This document shows, piece after piece, positions 1 through 8,492 of a stretch of DNA of 64,000 nucleotides. Numbering within the stretch: position 1 is the first letter of the stretch; each line of letters opens with the position of its first letter. The translations under genes were made by a program, and so were the position numbers. This DNA is from Saprospiraceae bacterium (GTDB lineage: Bacteria > Bacteroidota > Bacteroidia > Chitinophagales > Saprospiraceae), in the NCBI GenBank assembly GCA_013360405.1, contig JABWBR010000012.1, positions 16,626 through 80,625 on the forward strand. The letters run 5' to 3'. A model generated the notes under the pieces. That model was not told where the DNA came from and searched no databases. It saw nothing but the letters and a program-made list of their open reading frames with translations.

Positions 1-94
1 TGGCGAGTTGGCCGCCGAACAATTTTACGCCCAAGCGTTTACTCTTACTGTCCCGGCCGTTGTCACTACTACCTACACCTTTCTTGTGTGCCAT
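1..94 (-). CDS. rpmA: 50S ribosomal protein L27 (partial, 5' end only)
   Basis: The reverse strand from 94 reads [20 protein letters not shown] and continues in frame to the window edge, which is the conserved N-terminus of L27, a large-subunit protein close to the peptidyl-transferase centre. Only 31 residues are inside the window. The gene lies 42 bp downstream of rplU on the same strand, the usual rplU-rpmA order, so both are probably transcribed from the promoter in front of rplU. Confidence 0.95.
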   Translation of the reverse strand, partial: MAHKKGVGSSDNGRDSKSKRLGVKLFGGQLA

Positions 95-136
95 GACGTT
101 GATAGATTTTAAAAAATGAAACAAAAACCGGGCGTA

Positions 137-445
137 TTAACCGGCAATACTGTCAATTTTGATTTTTGTAAAAGACTGGCGGTGGCCATTTTTTTTCCGA
201 TAGCCTTTGCGGCGTTTCTTCTTGAACACGATGACCTTATCGCCTTTCTGGTTACCGATAACGGTAGCGCTTACTTTGGCGTTCAGCACCGGCGTGCCTA
301 TGGAGACCTTGCCGTCGCGCTCGATCAGATGTACCTGATCAAAGCTGACTTGGTCGCCCGCTGCGGCTTCTAACTGGTGGACGAAGAGCTCCTGCCCTTC
401 CTCAACTTTGAACTGTTGACCAGCTATGGTTACGATTGCGAACAT
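137..445 (-). CDS. rplU: 50S ribosomal protein L21
   Basis: The 102-residue product starts MFAIVTIAGQQFKVEEGQ and carries the basic C-terminal stretch FKKKRRKGYRKKNGHRQ typical of L21, which binds 23S rRNA. The length matches the family (about 100-105 residues). It is the first gene of the rplU-rpmA pair, and a good Bacteroidota promoter lies 43-73 bp upstream on the same strand. Nothing unusual was seen in the protein. Confidence 0.97.
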   Translation of the reverse strand: MFAIVTIAGQQFKVEEGQELFVHQLEAAAGDQVSFDQVHLIERDGKVSIGTPVLNAKVSATVIGNQKGDKVIVFKKKRRKGYRKKNGHRQSFTKIKIDSIAG

Positions 446-487
446 GATAATGATTGAATTTTTTTAACAAATTACAATTTCGGCCTG

Positions 488-518
488 CAAAAGTAAGGTG
501 TTTATATGGGATTAGCAA
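488..518 (-). promoter_or_regulatory. Promoter for rplU-rpmA
   Basis: On the minus strand a -33 TTG (518-516) is followed after 20 bp by TACTTTTG (495-488), matching the Bacteroidota consensus TTG-N19/21-TAnnTTTG. It lies about 43 bp upstream of the rplU ATG. Confidence 0.7.
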
Positions 519-554
519 TACCCGGGTGTGATTTTGTTGGTGACGGCCACGTAG

Positions 555-575
555 GGTGAACGTTTACCGTTCACC
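555..575. repeat. 21-bp hairpin, CG-TTTAC-CG family, copy a
   Basis: GGTGAACG-TTTAC-CGTTCACC is a perfect 8-bp stem with a 5-nt loop. It stands in the rplU/NlpC spacer within a block rich in 'GGTGACAAGGTGACGG' words. Three more hairpins with the same centre but partly different stems occur at 2031, 21816 and 61469. Confidence 0.8.
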
Positions 576-677
576 GCCTCGGTGGTGACAAGGTGACAAG
601 GTGACGGCGGGGAAGCGCCTGAGGGGGTGACGGCCTGGAAAAAACTCAGGTGGTGACGCCTGACGCGTTTTATTGCC

Positions 678-726
678 TAAATTTGACTCTGTGGAACTCC
701 GTTTTACTCCGTTTAACTCTGTGGTA
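678..726. repeat. Word array 'ACTCTGTGG/ACTCCGTTT'
   Basis: About four copies of a 9-10 bp word (ACTCTGTGGA, ACTCCGTTTT, ACTCCGTTTA, ACTCTGTGGT) lie just before the NlpC/P60 gene. The array begins with TAAATTTG (678-685), which matches the -7 promoter consensus, but no good -33 TTG was found. Related words occur at 28035 and 28951. Confidence 0.6.
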
Positions 727-740
727 AAAAAAAACCGGGC

Positions 741-1907
741 ATGAAAAACTTACTATATGCTGCATTGGCCTGGGGCCTGTGGGTGTTGCCTGCAACAGGT
801 CAGCCCGCACAACTAGACGAACTGATTGCCGAAGTGCGACAGCGTTACGCACCCGACAAGCGCACTGCCGTATTTGACCTAAAAGCCCAACAGGACAGTC
901 TGGGCAATTGGCATCTGACCGGTGAAACCAACCAGCCTAAGGCACTTGACGAATTACTGGCGAAAAGCCGCCAAAAAGGCCTGGCCCTCGAATCGCGCGT
1001 AGTATTGTTGCCCGCTGCCTCATTAGAAGGTCACCATTGGGGCGTAGTCACCCTGTCGGCCTGCAACATACGCGCGCAGCCCCGGCATGCCGCCGAGCTG
1101 GCCACGCAATCCACCCTGGGCACGGCCTTGCGCGTACTCAAGCGCGAAGGCAGCTGGTACCTGGTACAGACACCCGACGACTACCTCGGCTGGCTCGACG
1201 ACGGCGGTTTTGTGCTGCTCGACAGCGCGGGTTATCAAAGCTGGCGCTCCGCGCCCAAAGTCGTCTACCTGCCCGACATGGGGTTTGCCCGTCAGAGCCC
1301 GTCTGCCGAAGCGCCTTTTGTGAGCGACCTCCTGGCCGGCAACATCCTGCTCGACCTGGGCCGCGAAGGCGCCTTTGCCAAAGTAGGTTTCCCCGATGGC
1401 CGGCAGGCCTACGTGCCCGCCGCTGATGCCGTCCTCTATCCACAATGGCTCTATACCCGTCAGCCGACGGTAGAAAATATCCTCGCCACCGCCCGCCGCT
1501 TCATGGGTCGACCTTACCTTTGGGGCGGCACCTCCGGCAAGGGCGTAGATTGCAGCGGTTTCACCAAAACAGTTTTTTACCTCAACGGGCTCCTACTGCC
1601 ACGCGACGCCTCCCAGCAAGTCCACACGGGCATTGACATACCGGCAGATACAACGCTGGCCAATCTGCAGCCCGGCGACCTGCTCTTTTATGGCCGCCAT
1701 GCTACCGCCGATACGCCCGAGAAGGTTACCCACGTGGCCATCTACCTCGGCAATGGGCAAATCATCCATGCTTCGGGCTGCGTAAAAGTGGAAAGTATGC
1801 GCCGGGGCGATCCGACTTTTGTGGAAGATCGGTTGCGCACGTATTTACGAGGCCGGCGGGTGCTGGATGAACCGGAGAAATACGGGGTGAGGAGGGTTGG
1901 GGAGTGA
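741..1907 (+). CDS. NlpC/P60 peptidoglycan hydrolase with SH3-like domains
   Basis: This 388-residue protein is probably exported: residues 1-20 form a signal peptide (MKNLLYAALAWGLWVLPATG). Residues about 95-225 resemble two bacterial SH3 domains. The NlpC/P60 catalytic domain follows (about 245-375), with the motif VDCSGF holding the likely nucleophile Cys271, and the likely His331 (HVAIYLGNG) and His343 (HASG). The family cleaves gamma-D-Glu-diamino-acid bonds in peptidoglycan stem peptides, often as a C40 endopeptidase. It is monocistronic, and an 8-bp tandem array begins 4 nt after its stop codon. The family call is firm; the exact substrate is inferred. Confidence 0.9.
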   Translation: MKNLLYAALAWGLWVLPATGQPAQLDELIAEVRQRYAPDKRTAVFDLKAQQDSLGNWHLTGETNQPKALDELLAKSRQKGLALESRVVLLPAASLEGHHWGVVTLSACNIRAQPRHAAELATQSTLGTALRVLKREGSWYLVQTPDDYLGWLDDGGFVLLDSAGYQSWRSAPKVVYLPDMGFARQSPSAEAPFVSDLLAGNILLDLGREGAFAKVGFPDGRQAYVPAADAVLYPQWLYTRQPTVENILATARRFMGRPYLWGGTSGKGVDCSGFTKTVFYLNGLLLPRDASQQVHTGIDIPADTTLANLQPGDLLFYGRHATADTPEKVTHVAIYLGNGQIIHASGCVKVESMRRGDPTFVEDRLRTYLRGRRVLDEPEKYGVRRVGE

Positions 1908-1910
1908 GGG

Positions 1911-1973
1911 GCGACTGTACGCGACTTTGCGACTTTACGACTGTATGACTGTACGACTGTACGACTGTACGAC
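1911..1973. repeat. 8-bp tandem array, GACTGTAC/GACTTTAC words
   Basis: About seven consecutive 8-bp units (GACTGTAC, GACTTTGC, GACTTTAC, GACTGTAT and so on) start 4 nt after the NlpC stop codon. The same word family recurs at 15052, 31896 and 47330, with inverted copies at 47450. Confidence 0.85.
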
Positions 1974-2030
1974 GCGATCGCTGCCGGTCGTTGAGCGGAA
2001 TCGAAACGACGACTGGGCGATTGGGCGTAC

Positions 2031-2051
2031 GGTTAGCGTTTACCGCTAACC
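2031..2051. repeat. 21-bp hairpin, CG-TTTAC-CG family, copy b
   Basis: GGTTAGCG-TTTAC-CGCTAACC is a perfect 8-bp stem around the same TTTAC loop as copy a. The stem differs from copy a at the same positions on both arms, so pairing is kept. It lies in the 255-bp spacer that also holds the 8-bp array and a 'GTTGAGCGGAATCGAAACGAC' word. Confidence 0.8.
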
Positions 2052-2162
2052 ATAACCGCAAAAAAACGCCGAAATCATTGGAAATCAGGTAAAAAAAGTT
2101 TAAATTGAGAGACTGCGATTATAAATTGGCAGTAGGTATATTTTGGAAAAAACTATCCCCAG

Positions 2163-3248
2163 GTGAGCAATATTTTTTCACCAAAAAAACCACATGCCAT
2201 GGGAGATATGAAAAAAGGGGATCCCAATAACCGTCCATTGGACCCGAAAATTACCATAGTGTTGAGCCGCCCGCCTGCTCATAATAATTTTGACCGACAC
2301 CTCTCATTTCAGGACCATACCGGGGCATTTATTCGCTTGAAAGTAAGTTTCAAAAAGATTTCCGGATTGACTTGGGGGGTCTCTGCTTTTCCTGATGGGA
2401 TTGAAGCCTTGCAGTCATTGGTTTATCCGGGCAACAGATCTTACTGGGATAGGATGTACCTGGAAAACAGGGGCGGAGACACTACGCTACACATCAAGCA
2501 CTTGAAAATTGTGATGTGTTACAACAATCCTTCCGGCTCCTCGCCGGATGTTTCCAAGCAAATCGTAAACGGACTGAACCTGTCGCTAATCAACCATGCG
2601 GAAATTCCCATCGTGGACTGGGACATCAACATGCCCCTGTTGTCGGGATACGATAAGATTGAACTCACCGAATTCAGAAAGCGGTCCCTGTATAGATGGG
2701 CCGGCGTAACAGATGACGACCCTGATTTTGTGAGAGCTGCCATCGAAGATTGCGGAAAAAGCGGAAGCGACGGTTCGGACCAGTATGGAAAAAATCCCAA
2801 GTATGCCGGGGATATTACGGAGTTATGCAGTGAATTTGTCTCTTGGTATTATTACGAACACGGCATCAAAGTAAACGGAAAAAGCCTGAAGGACATCACC
2901 AGTACAAAAACGCTACATGAACTGTTCAAGGCTGAAAAGAAATTATACCGATACAACAGCGGAACTAGCAATCAATATTTTATAAATGATGATTCGGGAG
3001 AGACCTATGTCCCCAAATCCGGTGATTACCTTGAGCGGCGTGGCCCGGATGGCGCCGAGCACTCCATGCTAATCTACCGCTGGGTGCCCAAAGATCCTAA
3101 CGCTACAAAAGCCGATGATAAGTTAAACCAGATATTGGTGATTAACGGCCCCTGGCCGGTCACCTTGCGCCTCGTCAAGATTCATAAAGAAGAAAAAATG
3201 ACCGGGGAGGGTTATCCGAAAGATTACTGGCTGGGGAGGGTTGATTAG
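2163..3248 (+). CDS. Putative cysteine-hydrolase (NlpC/CHAP-like) protein, unnamed
   Basis: I do not recognise this 361-residue protein as a named family. Its C-terminal half has the layout of a papain-like amidase: a helix beginning ELCSEFVSWYY with candidate nucleophile Cys222, then a 'PKSGDYL' turn and EHSMLIYRW with candidate His300, then a strand INGPW. This order (Cys-helix, PGD-like turn, His-strand) is usual for NlpC/P60 and CHAP domains. The N-terminal 150 residues have no recognisable motif. There is no signal peptide from the GTG start at 2163; ATG codons at 2199 and 2208 are alternative starts. Function is inferred from motif order only. Confidence 0.55.
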   Translation: MSNIFSPKKPHAMGDMKKGDPNNRPLDPKITIVLSRPPAHNNFDRHLSFQDHTGAFIRLKVSFKKISGLTWGVSAFPDGIEALQSLVYPGNRSYWDRMYLENRGGDTTLHIKHLKIVMCYNNPSGSSPDVSKQIVNGLNLSLINHAEIPIVDWDINMPLLSGYDKIELTEFRKRSLYRWAGVTDDDPDFVRAAIEDCGKSGSDGSDQYGKNPKYAGDITELCSEFVSWYYYEHGIKVNGKSLKDITSTKTLHELFKAEKKLYRYNSGTSNQYFINDDSGETYVPKSGDYLERRGPDGAEHSMLIYRWVPKDPNATKADDKLNQILVINGPWPVTLRLVKIHKEEKMTGEGYPKDYWLGRVD

Positions 3249-3291
3249 CGCTGGAGCGGGCGTTTCTATGTCTGCCAGGATATCCGGGTAG

Positions 3292-3388
3292 TTTCAACTA
3301 GGATTTGGGGGATTGCTGAAGGATGGGAAGGATGTTGGATTTTGGATATTATTAACTGACAACCGACAACAATCAAACATCAGAATTG
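3292..3388. repeat. Direct repeat, left flank of DUF4143 ATPase gene
   Basis: This segment shares the block GGATTGCTGAARGATGGGAA and, after a variable centre, ACAACAATCAAACATCAGAA with 4699-4810 on the far side of the ATPase gene. The two copies are in the same orientation and about 1.4 kb apart. The centre of the right copy holds extra 7-bp TGATGTT words. Confidence 0.75.
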
Positions 3389-3518
3389 AATTCCCTTCGG
3401 GAAAGACAACAAAAGAGCACACAGTGAGAATTGTGCTGTCTGATCAGCAAAAAAAGCGCTATTTGTGCGGGTTAATCCACACAAACAATGTAAATTAGTG
3501 CCAACAAACGCACAACTC

Positions 3519-4664
3519 ATGCTGATCGAACGCCTGCAAAAAGAAAATCTTAAAAGCGAACTCGCAGAATCCAACAAGGTTTTGGTCATCTATGGTGCAA
3601 GGCAAGTTGGTAAAACCACACTTGTGCGAGAGACCTTGCGCGGTTTTCCAGGCAAGATATTAGAAATCAACGCTGATACGATGCCCTTTCTGGATGCCCT
3701 TTCCAGCCGCAATCTTGATCAGTTGAAGGGTCTGGTACAAGGTTATGATCTTTTATTCATAGACGAGGCGCAGCGAGTTCCCGACATAGGCATCAATCTG
3801 AAAATATTACACGACCACCTGCCGCAATTGAAAATCATCGCAACAGGTTCTTCTTCGCTTGATCTTGCCAACCGGGTCAAGGAACCGCTCACCGGGCGCA
3901 CCTGGACCTTTCAGCTTTTTCCTATCTCAGCAGAAGAGTGGGCCGGACACTCGGGCGCCAATAATTTTGAAGTAGGCGCCAAATTAGAAGAATGGCTTGT
4001 GTACGGTCTTTATCCCGAAGTACTCCGTATTGAAAACAGAGAAAAAAAAGTGCGTTACCTTCAAGAACTCACCCAATCCTACCTATACAAAGACATATTG
4101 GCATTGGCGAATATCCACTACCCTGAAAAGCTCCGACAAATATTAAAACTATTAGCCTGGCAGATAGGTAGTCTTGTTTCAATCAACGAGTTGGCAAATA
4201 CCCTCCAGATCAGCCGCGATGCGGTTCAACATTATCTGGATTTGCTGGAAAAATCCTTTGTCATTTTCAGACTCAGCGGATTCAGTCGAAATTTGCGCAA
4301 AGAGATGACCAAAATGGACAAAATATATTTCTACGATTTGGGCGTACGCAATGCCTTGATCGAGAATTTCAGTAGTCTCTCCACCCGCACAGATACCGGC
4401 CAACTCTGGGAAAATTTTTTAATCTCGGAGCGCTTGAAAACGTCCAACTACCATTTTCACTATGCCGGCCGTTTTTTTTGGCGCACGCAAACAGGCGCTG
4501 AATTAGATTATATAGAAGAAACGGGCGGCCAACTCCACGGATTTGAGCTCAAATGGGGTTCAAAAACGGCCTCCGCCCCAAAAACCTGGGCGGAAACCTA
4601 CCCAACCGCAACTTTCCATCTGGTGAACCGGGAAAATTTTATGGATTTCGTCCGATTGGAGTGA
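3519..4664 (+). CDS. DUF4143-family AAA ATPase (copy 1)
   Basis: The product is a 381-residue P-loop ATPase of the AAA_14/DUF4143 type. Walker A is GARQVGKTT (residues 26-34), Walker B is LLFIDEAQR (about 85), and a winged-helix-like segment (SINELANTLQISRDAVQHYL) precedes the C-terminal DUF4143 nuclease-like region, which has the motif GAELDYIE and ends GFELKWGSKT. The ATG at 3519 is preferred to a GTG at 3465 because the family starts just before a helix and the P-loop. The family is widespread and poorly characterised. The gene is flanked by imperfect direct repeats. A second, divergent family member lies at 30725. Confidence 0.88.
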   Translation: MLIERLQKENLKSELAESNKVLVIYGARQVGKTTLVRETLRGFPGKILEINADTMPFLDALSSRNLDQLKGLVQGYDLLFIDEAQRVPDIGINLKILHDHLPQLKIIATGSSSLDLANRVKEPLTGRTWTFQLFPISAEEWAGHSGANNFEVGAKLEEWLVYGLYPEVLRIENREKKVRYLQELTQSYLYKDILALANIHYPEKLRQILKLLAWQIGSLVSINELANTLQISRDAVQHYLDLLEKSFVIFRLSGFSRNLRKEMTKMDKIYFYDLGVRNALIENFSSLSTRTDTGQLWENFLISERLKTSNYHFHYAGRFFWRTQTGAELDYIEETGGQLHGFELKWGSKTASAPKTWAETYPTATFHLVNRENFMDFVRLE

Positions 4665-4698
4665 AGGCGTTGTGCAGACTGGGCTTTGAGGTGGGCAA

Positions 4699-4810
4699 TT
4701 TCAACCAGGATGTGGGGATTGCTGAAAGATGGGAAGGATGTTTGATTTTTGATGTTTGATGTTTGATTTTGTTTAAACCCACAACCCACAACAATCAAAC
4801 ATCAGAATTG
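4699..4810. repeat. Direct repeat, right flank of DUF4143 ATPase gene
   Basis: This is the partner of 3292-3388. It begins 34 bp after the ATPase stop codon and ends with the same ACAACAATCAAACATCAGAA block. Its middle contains TTTGATGTTTGATGTTTGAT and an inverted complement (AATCAAACATCA), so a hairpin is also possible. Confidence 0.75.
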
Positions 4811-5179
4811 TCATTCCTGCCAGGGAATCTGTACACGTCATATACGTACATCAGTTTGTGCGTTCTTTGACCCGGCTCCCGGACTGAAGCTCGGGTTTGA
4901 GGGGAAAAGAAGGCGTTTTCCAGGCCTTGTCGAGTATAATGGTGTATACTCTCTGTACCGGCAAACCAGGCGCGGGTGGGTCCTGAGATGGCTTGAGCCG
5001 GTGGCTCAAATAGCGCTGGCAAGACTTGTCTGCTCTGATAGGTTACTTTTTTGGCGATGGAAAAAGGTACGCAAATACCGGGTAACACTCCAGCAATTAA
5101 TTAAATAATTATTAGTCAATGCTATACAAATAATAATACGTATAAGAACATTCTCTACGCTATTATTCTCCCTCAAAAC
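4811..5179. other. Non-coding stretch with no convincing gene
   Basis: A minus-strand open frame (4795-5088, 97 codons) covers part of it, but it resembles no known protein, overlaps the direct repeat and lacks a promoter. No RNA gene was recognised. A remnant of a decayed gene is possible but cannot be shown from the sequence. Confidence 0.4.
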
Positions 5180-5210
5180 TTTGCAAAATTGACGAAATCC
5201 TTTATTTTTG
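5180..5210 (+). promoter_or_regulatory. Promoter for the CHAT operon
   Basis: TTTG (5180-5183), 19 bp, then TATTTTTG (5203-5210) is a full match to the Bacteroidota promoter consensus. Transcription would begin near 5217, leaving a leader of about 450 nt before the preferred CHAT start at 5665. Confidence 0.75.
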
Positions 5211-5664
5211 CTTATGTAGCGTTAGCTCTTGTATATCTCCCAAACAAGTGAAAATCAATCTGATGGTAGCTGTACATACCTTATTACTTTCTACAAACTA
5301 TTTTGATTTATTTTACGAGAGCTTTCTCGTTTTGGCGGAATGACTGGGTGCTTATGCCTGTTAGACCAGGTTAAGCTGGTATAGAGACAAAGTGAAAGCG
5401 CAATGGCACGTATGCTCCTAAGAAGTGATAGTGTAACAGGGTGAATTTGATCGGCAATAGCACGTAATTAGAGGTTATTGTCGAGAAATATGAGTTCTCA
5501 ACAATTAAATCATGAAAATATTAAAATACTCCCACAACGGCGGGAAGGAAGCGAACCTTCATTTTGCACAAGCCATCAAACAAAAAGTATTTGATCTTTG
5601 GAAAGGCACTCAACTCTTGCGTGGGATACTGTTCGGCAAGCATCAAAGCAGTTGTGATTTCAAA
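5211..5664 (+). other. Long 5' leader of the CHAT operon
   Basis: This transcribed-but-probably-untranslated stretch contains a 6-bp hairpin ACGAGA-GCTT-TCTCGT (5315-5330) followed by TTT. An in-frame extension of the CHAT gene back to ATG 5512 encodes 51 residues with no signal peptide, placed in front of a clear one, so those codons are probably not used. I could not match the leader to a known riboswitch or RNA. Confidence 0.45.
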
Positions 5665-8463
5665 ATGAAACTACCAAGCTTTTTGTGTTTGGGTCTTATT
5701 TTTATGTCCTTTTCTTCCAATGCACAAATATATTTTGAGGAATATTATCGCGAAAAAGAAGCATTTGAAGAAAAAATAAAATCAGAAGAAAGTGCTGGAA
5801 ATACTCAACTCGCGATGCAAATACGTGAGAAAATGATTGACTTTATCCTTCGACATGAGGGTAAACTTTCCCCTGACTATGCACCGGCTATTGAAGAATT
5901 GTGTAATACCTCCTACTTCGAAAAAACCTCTAAAGCCGCATATTATCGTAAAGAAAATGAACGCCTTAAAATTGAAGATGAACGCTTCGGAGAAGAGTTG
6001 CGTAAGCGGAATGAAATCATCGATAATGACAAAAAAACTGGCGCAATAGATAAATTATTTGGTGATTATCGTGATCTACTCCTTTTTTTGATGCGCGAAC
6101 AACCCAAACATATCTATGTAACCAATGAGATGAAAAACATTTTAAGTAATGATGAAATACTTGATGAGACTAAAAAATTTAAAATATTAGAAGATTTCCT
6201 GACTAATGTATTACCTATTGATAAAGTCGGACTTTATCAATGGGATGATTATGCTGAATTATGTGAAATGATGTATGAATGGCATATGATGATTGGGCGC
6301 TTTTCTGACGGAAAGGAATATCTCCAAAATGCTATAGTTGCTTATCAACGAGGGTTATTAGGGAAAGAGCATCCCGAATTAGAATACTTGGTTGACAGCC
6401 AAAAAGAACAGGAATTAATGGTATTCGCAGAATCGCTTGCCAATAGAAAGCAAGAACCTGACAAGGCTCTACAAACCTTTATGGAAAATCCGAATATTTT
6501 AGCTCAGCTTGAAGTTGATTCCATTGGGATGGTGAATAGTGATATAGTCCGGGCAGGTTTGAAACGAGCACTTAAGCAAGCAAAAGTTGACAAAGAATTA
6601 CTGTCTCCCTATTTTGAAAAAGATATTTATGCCCGAAAGTTAGATTCATTGTATTATACTGCACCGTTTAAACCTAATCGCGATTACGCCGAATCCCTGA
6701 TTATGGCTTCAATTGGAGCGGTTAACGCCAACATGTTTAATTATTACCCGGAGAAGGAGCAGCAATTTATAATGCGTCAGTACCGGATCAATTTGGAGGC
6801 AAACCTGTCCTATATCTTACGCAACTATGCAGAAAAACCGGAGCTTGCAGCCCTTGCTTATGATCAGGTATTGCTAACCAATAATATGTTGATTAATCAG
6901 CAACAATGGATTCGACAACATATTTTACTTAGCAAAAACAAAGAAGTAAAACAAGCCTATCAGGCATGGAACAAGCAACGCCTATTGCTTAATTCGTTAT
7001 ATACGCTATCGCCGCAAGAGTTGCAAAAGCGTGATGTTTCATTGATTGAGGAGGAGGGCAAGTACGATGATTTGGAAGAGGTTTTACACCAGACGGCAAA
7101 ACTTGAACGGGAGATTCCAATACGCCCGTCCTGGAAAGCAGTACAGGAGCAACTAAGACCACGGGAAGCCGCCGTCGAAATCTTGCGTTTTTTTCGATAT
7201 GATCGTCGCAAATGGTCGCGAACTCCGTCGTATATAGCACTCATCATTACTGCTGAATCGGCCCATCCAACTATGATATTGCTCGATAACGGCGATGAAC
7301 TTGAGTCTACTGATTATCAAGCATACAATGCCGGACTACTGCGCCCTGAAAGTTCGAGCAAACTTTACGATCGGTATTGGGCGCCCATTCAACGCCACCT
7401 TGGTGCTATAGACAGGGTATTCCTCGCTTTCGAAGGAATTTATCATCATATCAACCCTGCGACTTTACGTGTATCAGGAGCGACAACCAGCTATTTAATC
7501 GATATGATTCATATTGTTCAGGTTGGTAGTACTCGAGAGATTATAGAACAAAAGCGGGCTTCTGCACAGGAGATTAATGCCGCATTGCTTATTGGTAATC
7601 CTTTGTTTGACTGGAGCGACTACATAGAGACGGCTCCCGGCCCTACATCAGTCAATTTGCGTTCAGGCAATTTTCATAAAAAATTATCCGACATCCTATG
7701 GAATCCACTCCCCGGAACAGAAAATGAAGTGCATAATATAGAGGCCCTGTTAAAAAAACACAAAGTGACTACGACCGTACTGCTTGGGAAAAATGCTTCT
7801 GAATGGAATGTAAAGGAGCTTGTCAACCCGGAAATCTTGCACATTGCGACCCACGGTTTTTTTAATTCTGTAGACCTCAATTGGATTCTACAATTTTCTG
7901 ATGAGGGGAAAGATAGCAGCGAGTACCCTGAACTTGAAAGTTTGATGTTGGCGCCTCTCGCTGCCCTGTCCTCCGCTGACAAAGAAAAAAATATGAATGA
8001 CCTAACTTTGGATATCCAATCAATGACAGACAATTGGCAGAAATTTAATCCTGCATTGAACTCTGGACTAGTACTTGCCGGAGCAACCAACTTTACCCGT
8101 TCTAAAAACAAACCTGAAGTCGATGATGGGATACTGACTGCTTACGAGGTTAACGGCCTTGATTTACGCAATACTCAACTCGTGGTGCTAAGTGCCTGCG
8201 AAACCGGGCGCGGACAGATTCGCAACGGAGATGGTATCTATGGCTTGCACAGGTCTTTTTTGACAGCTGGAACACGTTGTTTGATTACCAGTCTCTGGAA
8301 AGTCAATGATGACGTTACCCAACTTTTGATGAATAACTTTTATCTCAATTGGTTCGACAAAGGACTGCCCAAGCAAGAGGCATTCAGACAGGCTCAATTA
8401 CAAGTTCGCCGAGACTATCCTGAGCCGTTTTACTGGGGAGCTTTCATCATGCTTGGACAATAA
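5665..8463 (+). CDS. Secreted CHAT-domain (caspase-like) protein
   Basis: The 932-residue product starts with a signal peptide (MKLPSFLCLGLIFMSFSSNAQ), which is why ATG 5665 is preferred to ATG 5512. A long alpha-helical region (about 30-560), probably TPR-like, precedes a C-terminal CHAT domain. The likely catalytic dyad is His730 in LHIATHGFF and Cys845 in VVLSACETGRG, followed by the usual GDGIYGLHRSFLTAGT and SLWKVND blocks. CHAT proteins are caspase-related peptidases, several of which act in programmed cell-death or defence systems. It is the first gene of a three-gene operon. Its natural substrate is unknown. Confidence 0.9.
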   Translation: MKLPSFLCLGLIFMSFSSNAQIYFEEYYREKEAFEEKIKSEESAGNTQLAMQIREKMIDFILRHEGKLSPDYAPAIEELCNTSYFEKTSKAAYYRKENERLKIEDERFGEELRKRNEIIDNDKKTGAIDKLFGDYRDLLLFLMREQPKHIYVTNEMKNILSNDEILDETKKFKILEDFLTNVLPIDKVGLYQWDDYAELCEMMYEWHMMIGRFSDGKEYLQNAIVAYQRGLLGKEHPELEYLVDSQKEQELMVFAESLANRKQEPDKALQTFMENPNILAQLEVDSIGMVNSDIVRAGLKRALKQAKVDKELLSPYFEKDIYARKLDSLYYTAPFKPNRDYAESLIMASIGAVNANMFNYYPEKEQQFIMRQYRINLEANLSYILRNYAEKPELAALAYDQVLLTNNMLINQQQWIRQHILLSKNKEVKQAYQAWNKQRLLLNSLYTLSPQELQKRDVSLIEEEGKYDDLEEVLHQTAKLEREIPIRPSWKAVQEQLRPREAAVEILRFFRYDRRKWSRTPSYIALIITAESAHPTMILLDNGDELESTDYQAYNAGLLRPESSSKLYDRYWAPIQRHLGAIDRVFLAFEGIYHHINPATLRVSGATTSYLIDMIHIVQVGSTREIIEQKRASAQEINAALLIGNPLFDWSDYIETAPGPTSVNLRSGNFHKKLSDILWNPLPGTENEVHNIEALLKKHKVTTTVLLGKNASEWNVKELVNPEILHIATHGFFNSVDLNWILQFSDEGKDSSEYPELESLMLAPLAALSSADKEKNMNDLTLDIQSMTDNWQKFNPALNSGLVLAGATNFTRSKNKPEVDDGILTAYEVNGLDLRNTQLVVLSACETGRGQIRNGDGIYGLHRSFLTAGTRCLITSLWKVNDDVTQLLMNNFYLNWFDKGLPKQEAFRQAQLQVRRDYPEPFYWGAFIMLGQ

Positions 8464-8492
8464 TATTAACCACCTTTAAAGATATAAATAAG

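Noticed and set aside
4795..5088. 97-codon minus-strand open frame
   Set aside because: It overlaps a direct repeat, has no promoter, signal or motif and resembles no known protein; treated as a chance frame.
5512..5664. N-terminal extension of the CHAT protein from ATG 5512
   Set aside because: The 51 extra residues precede a complete signal peptide, so translation from 5665 is more plausible.
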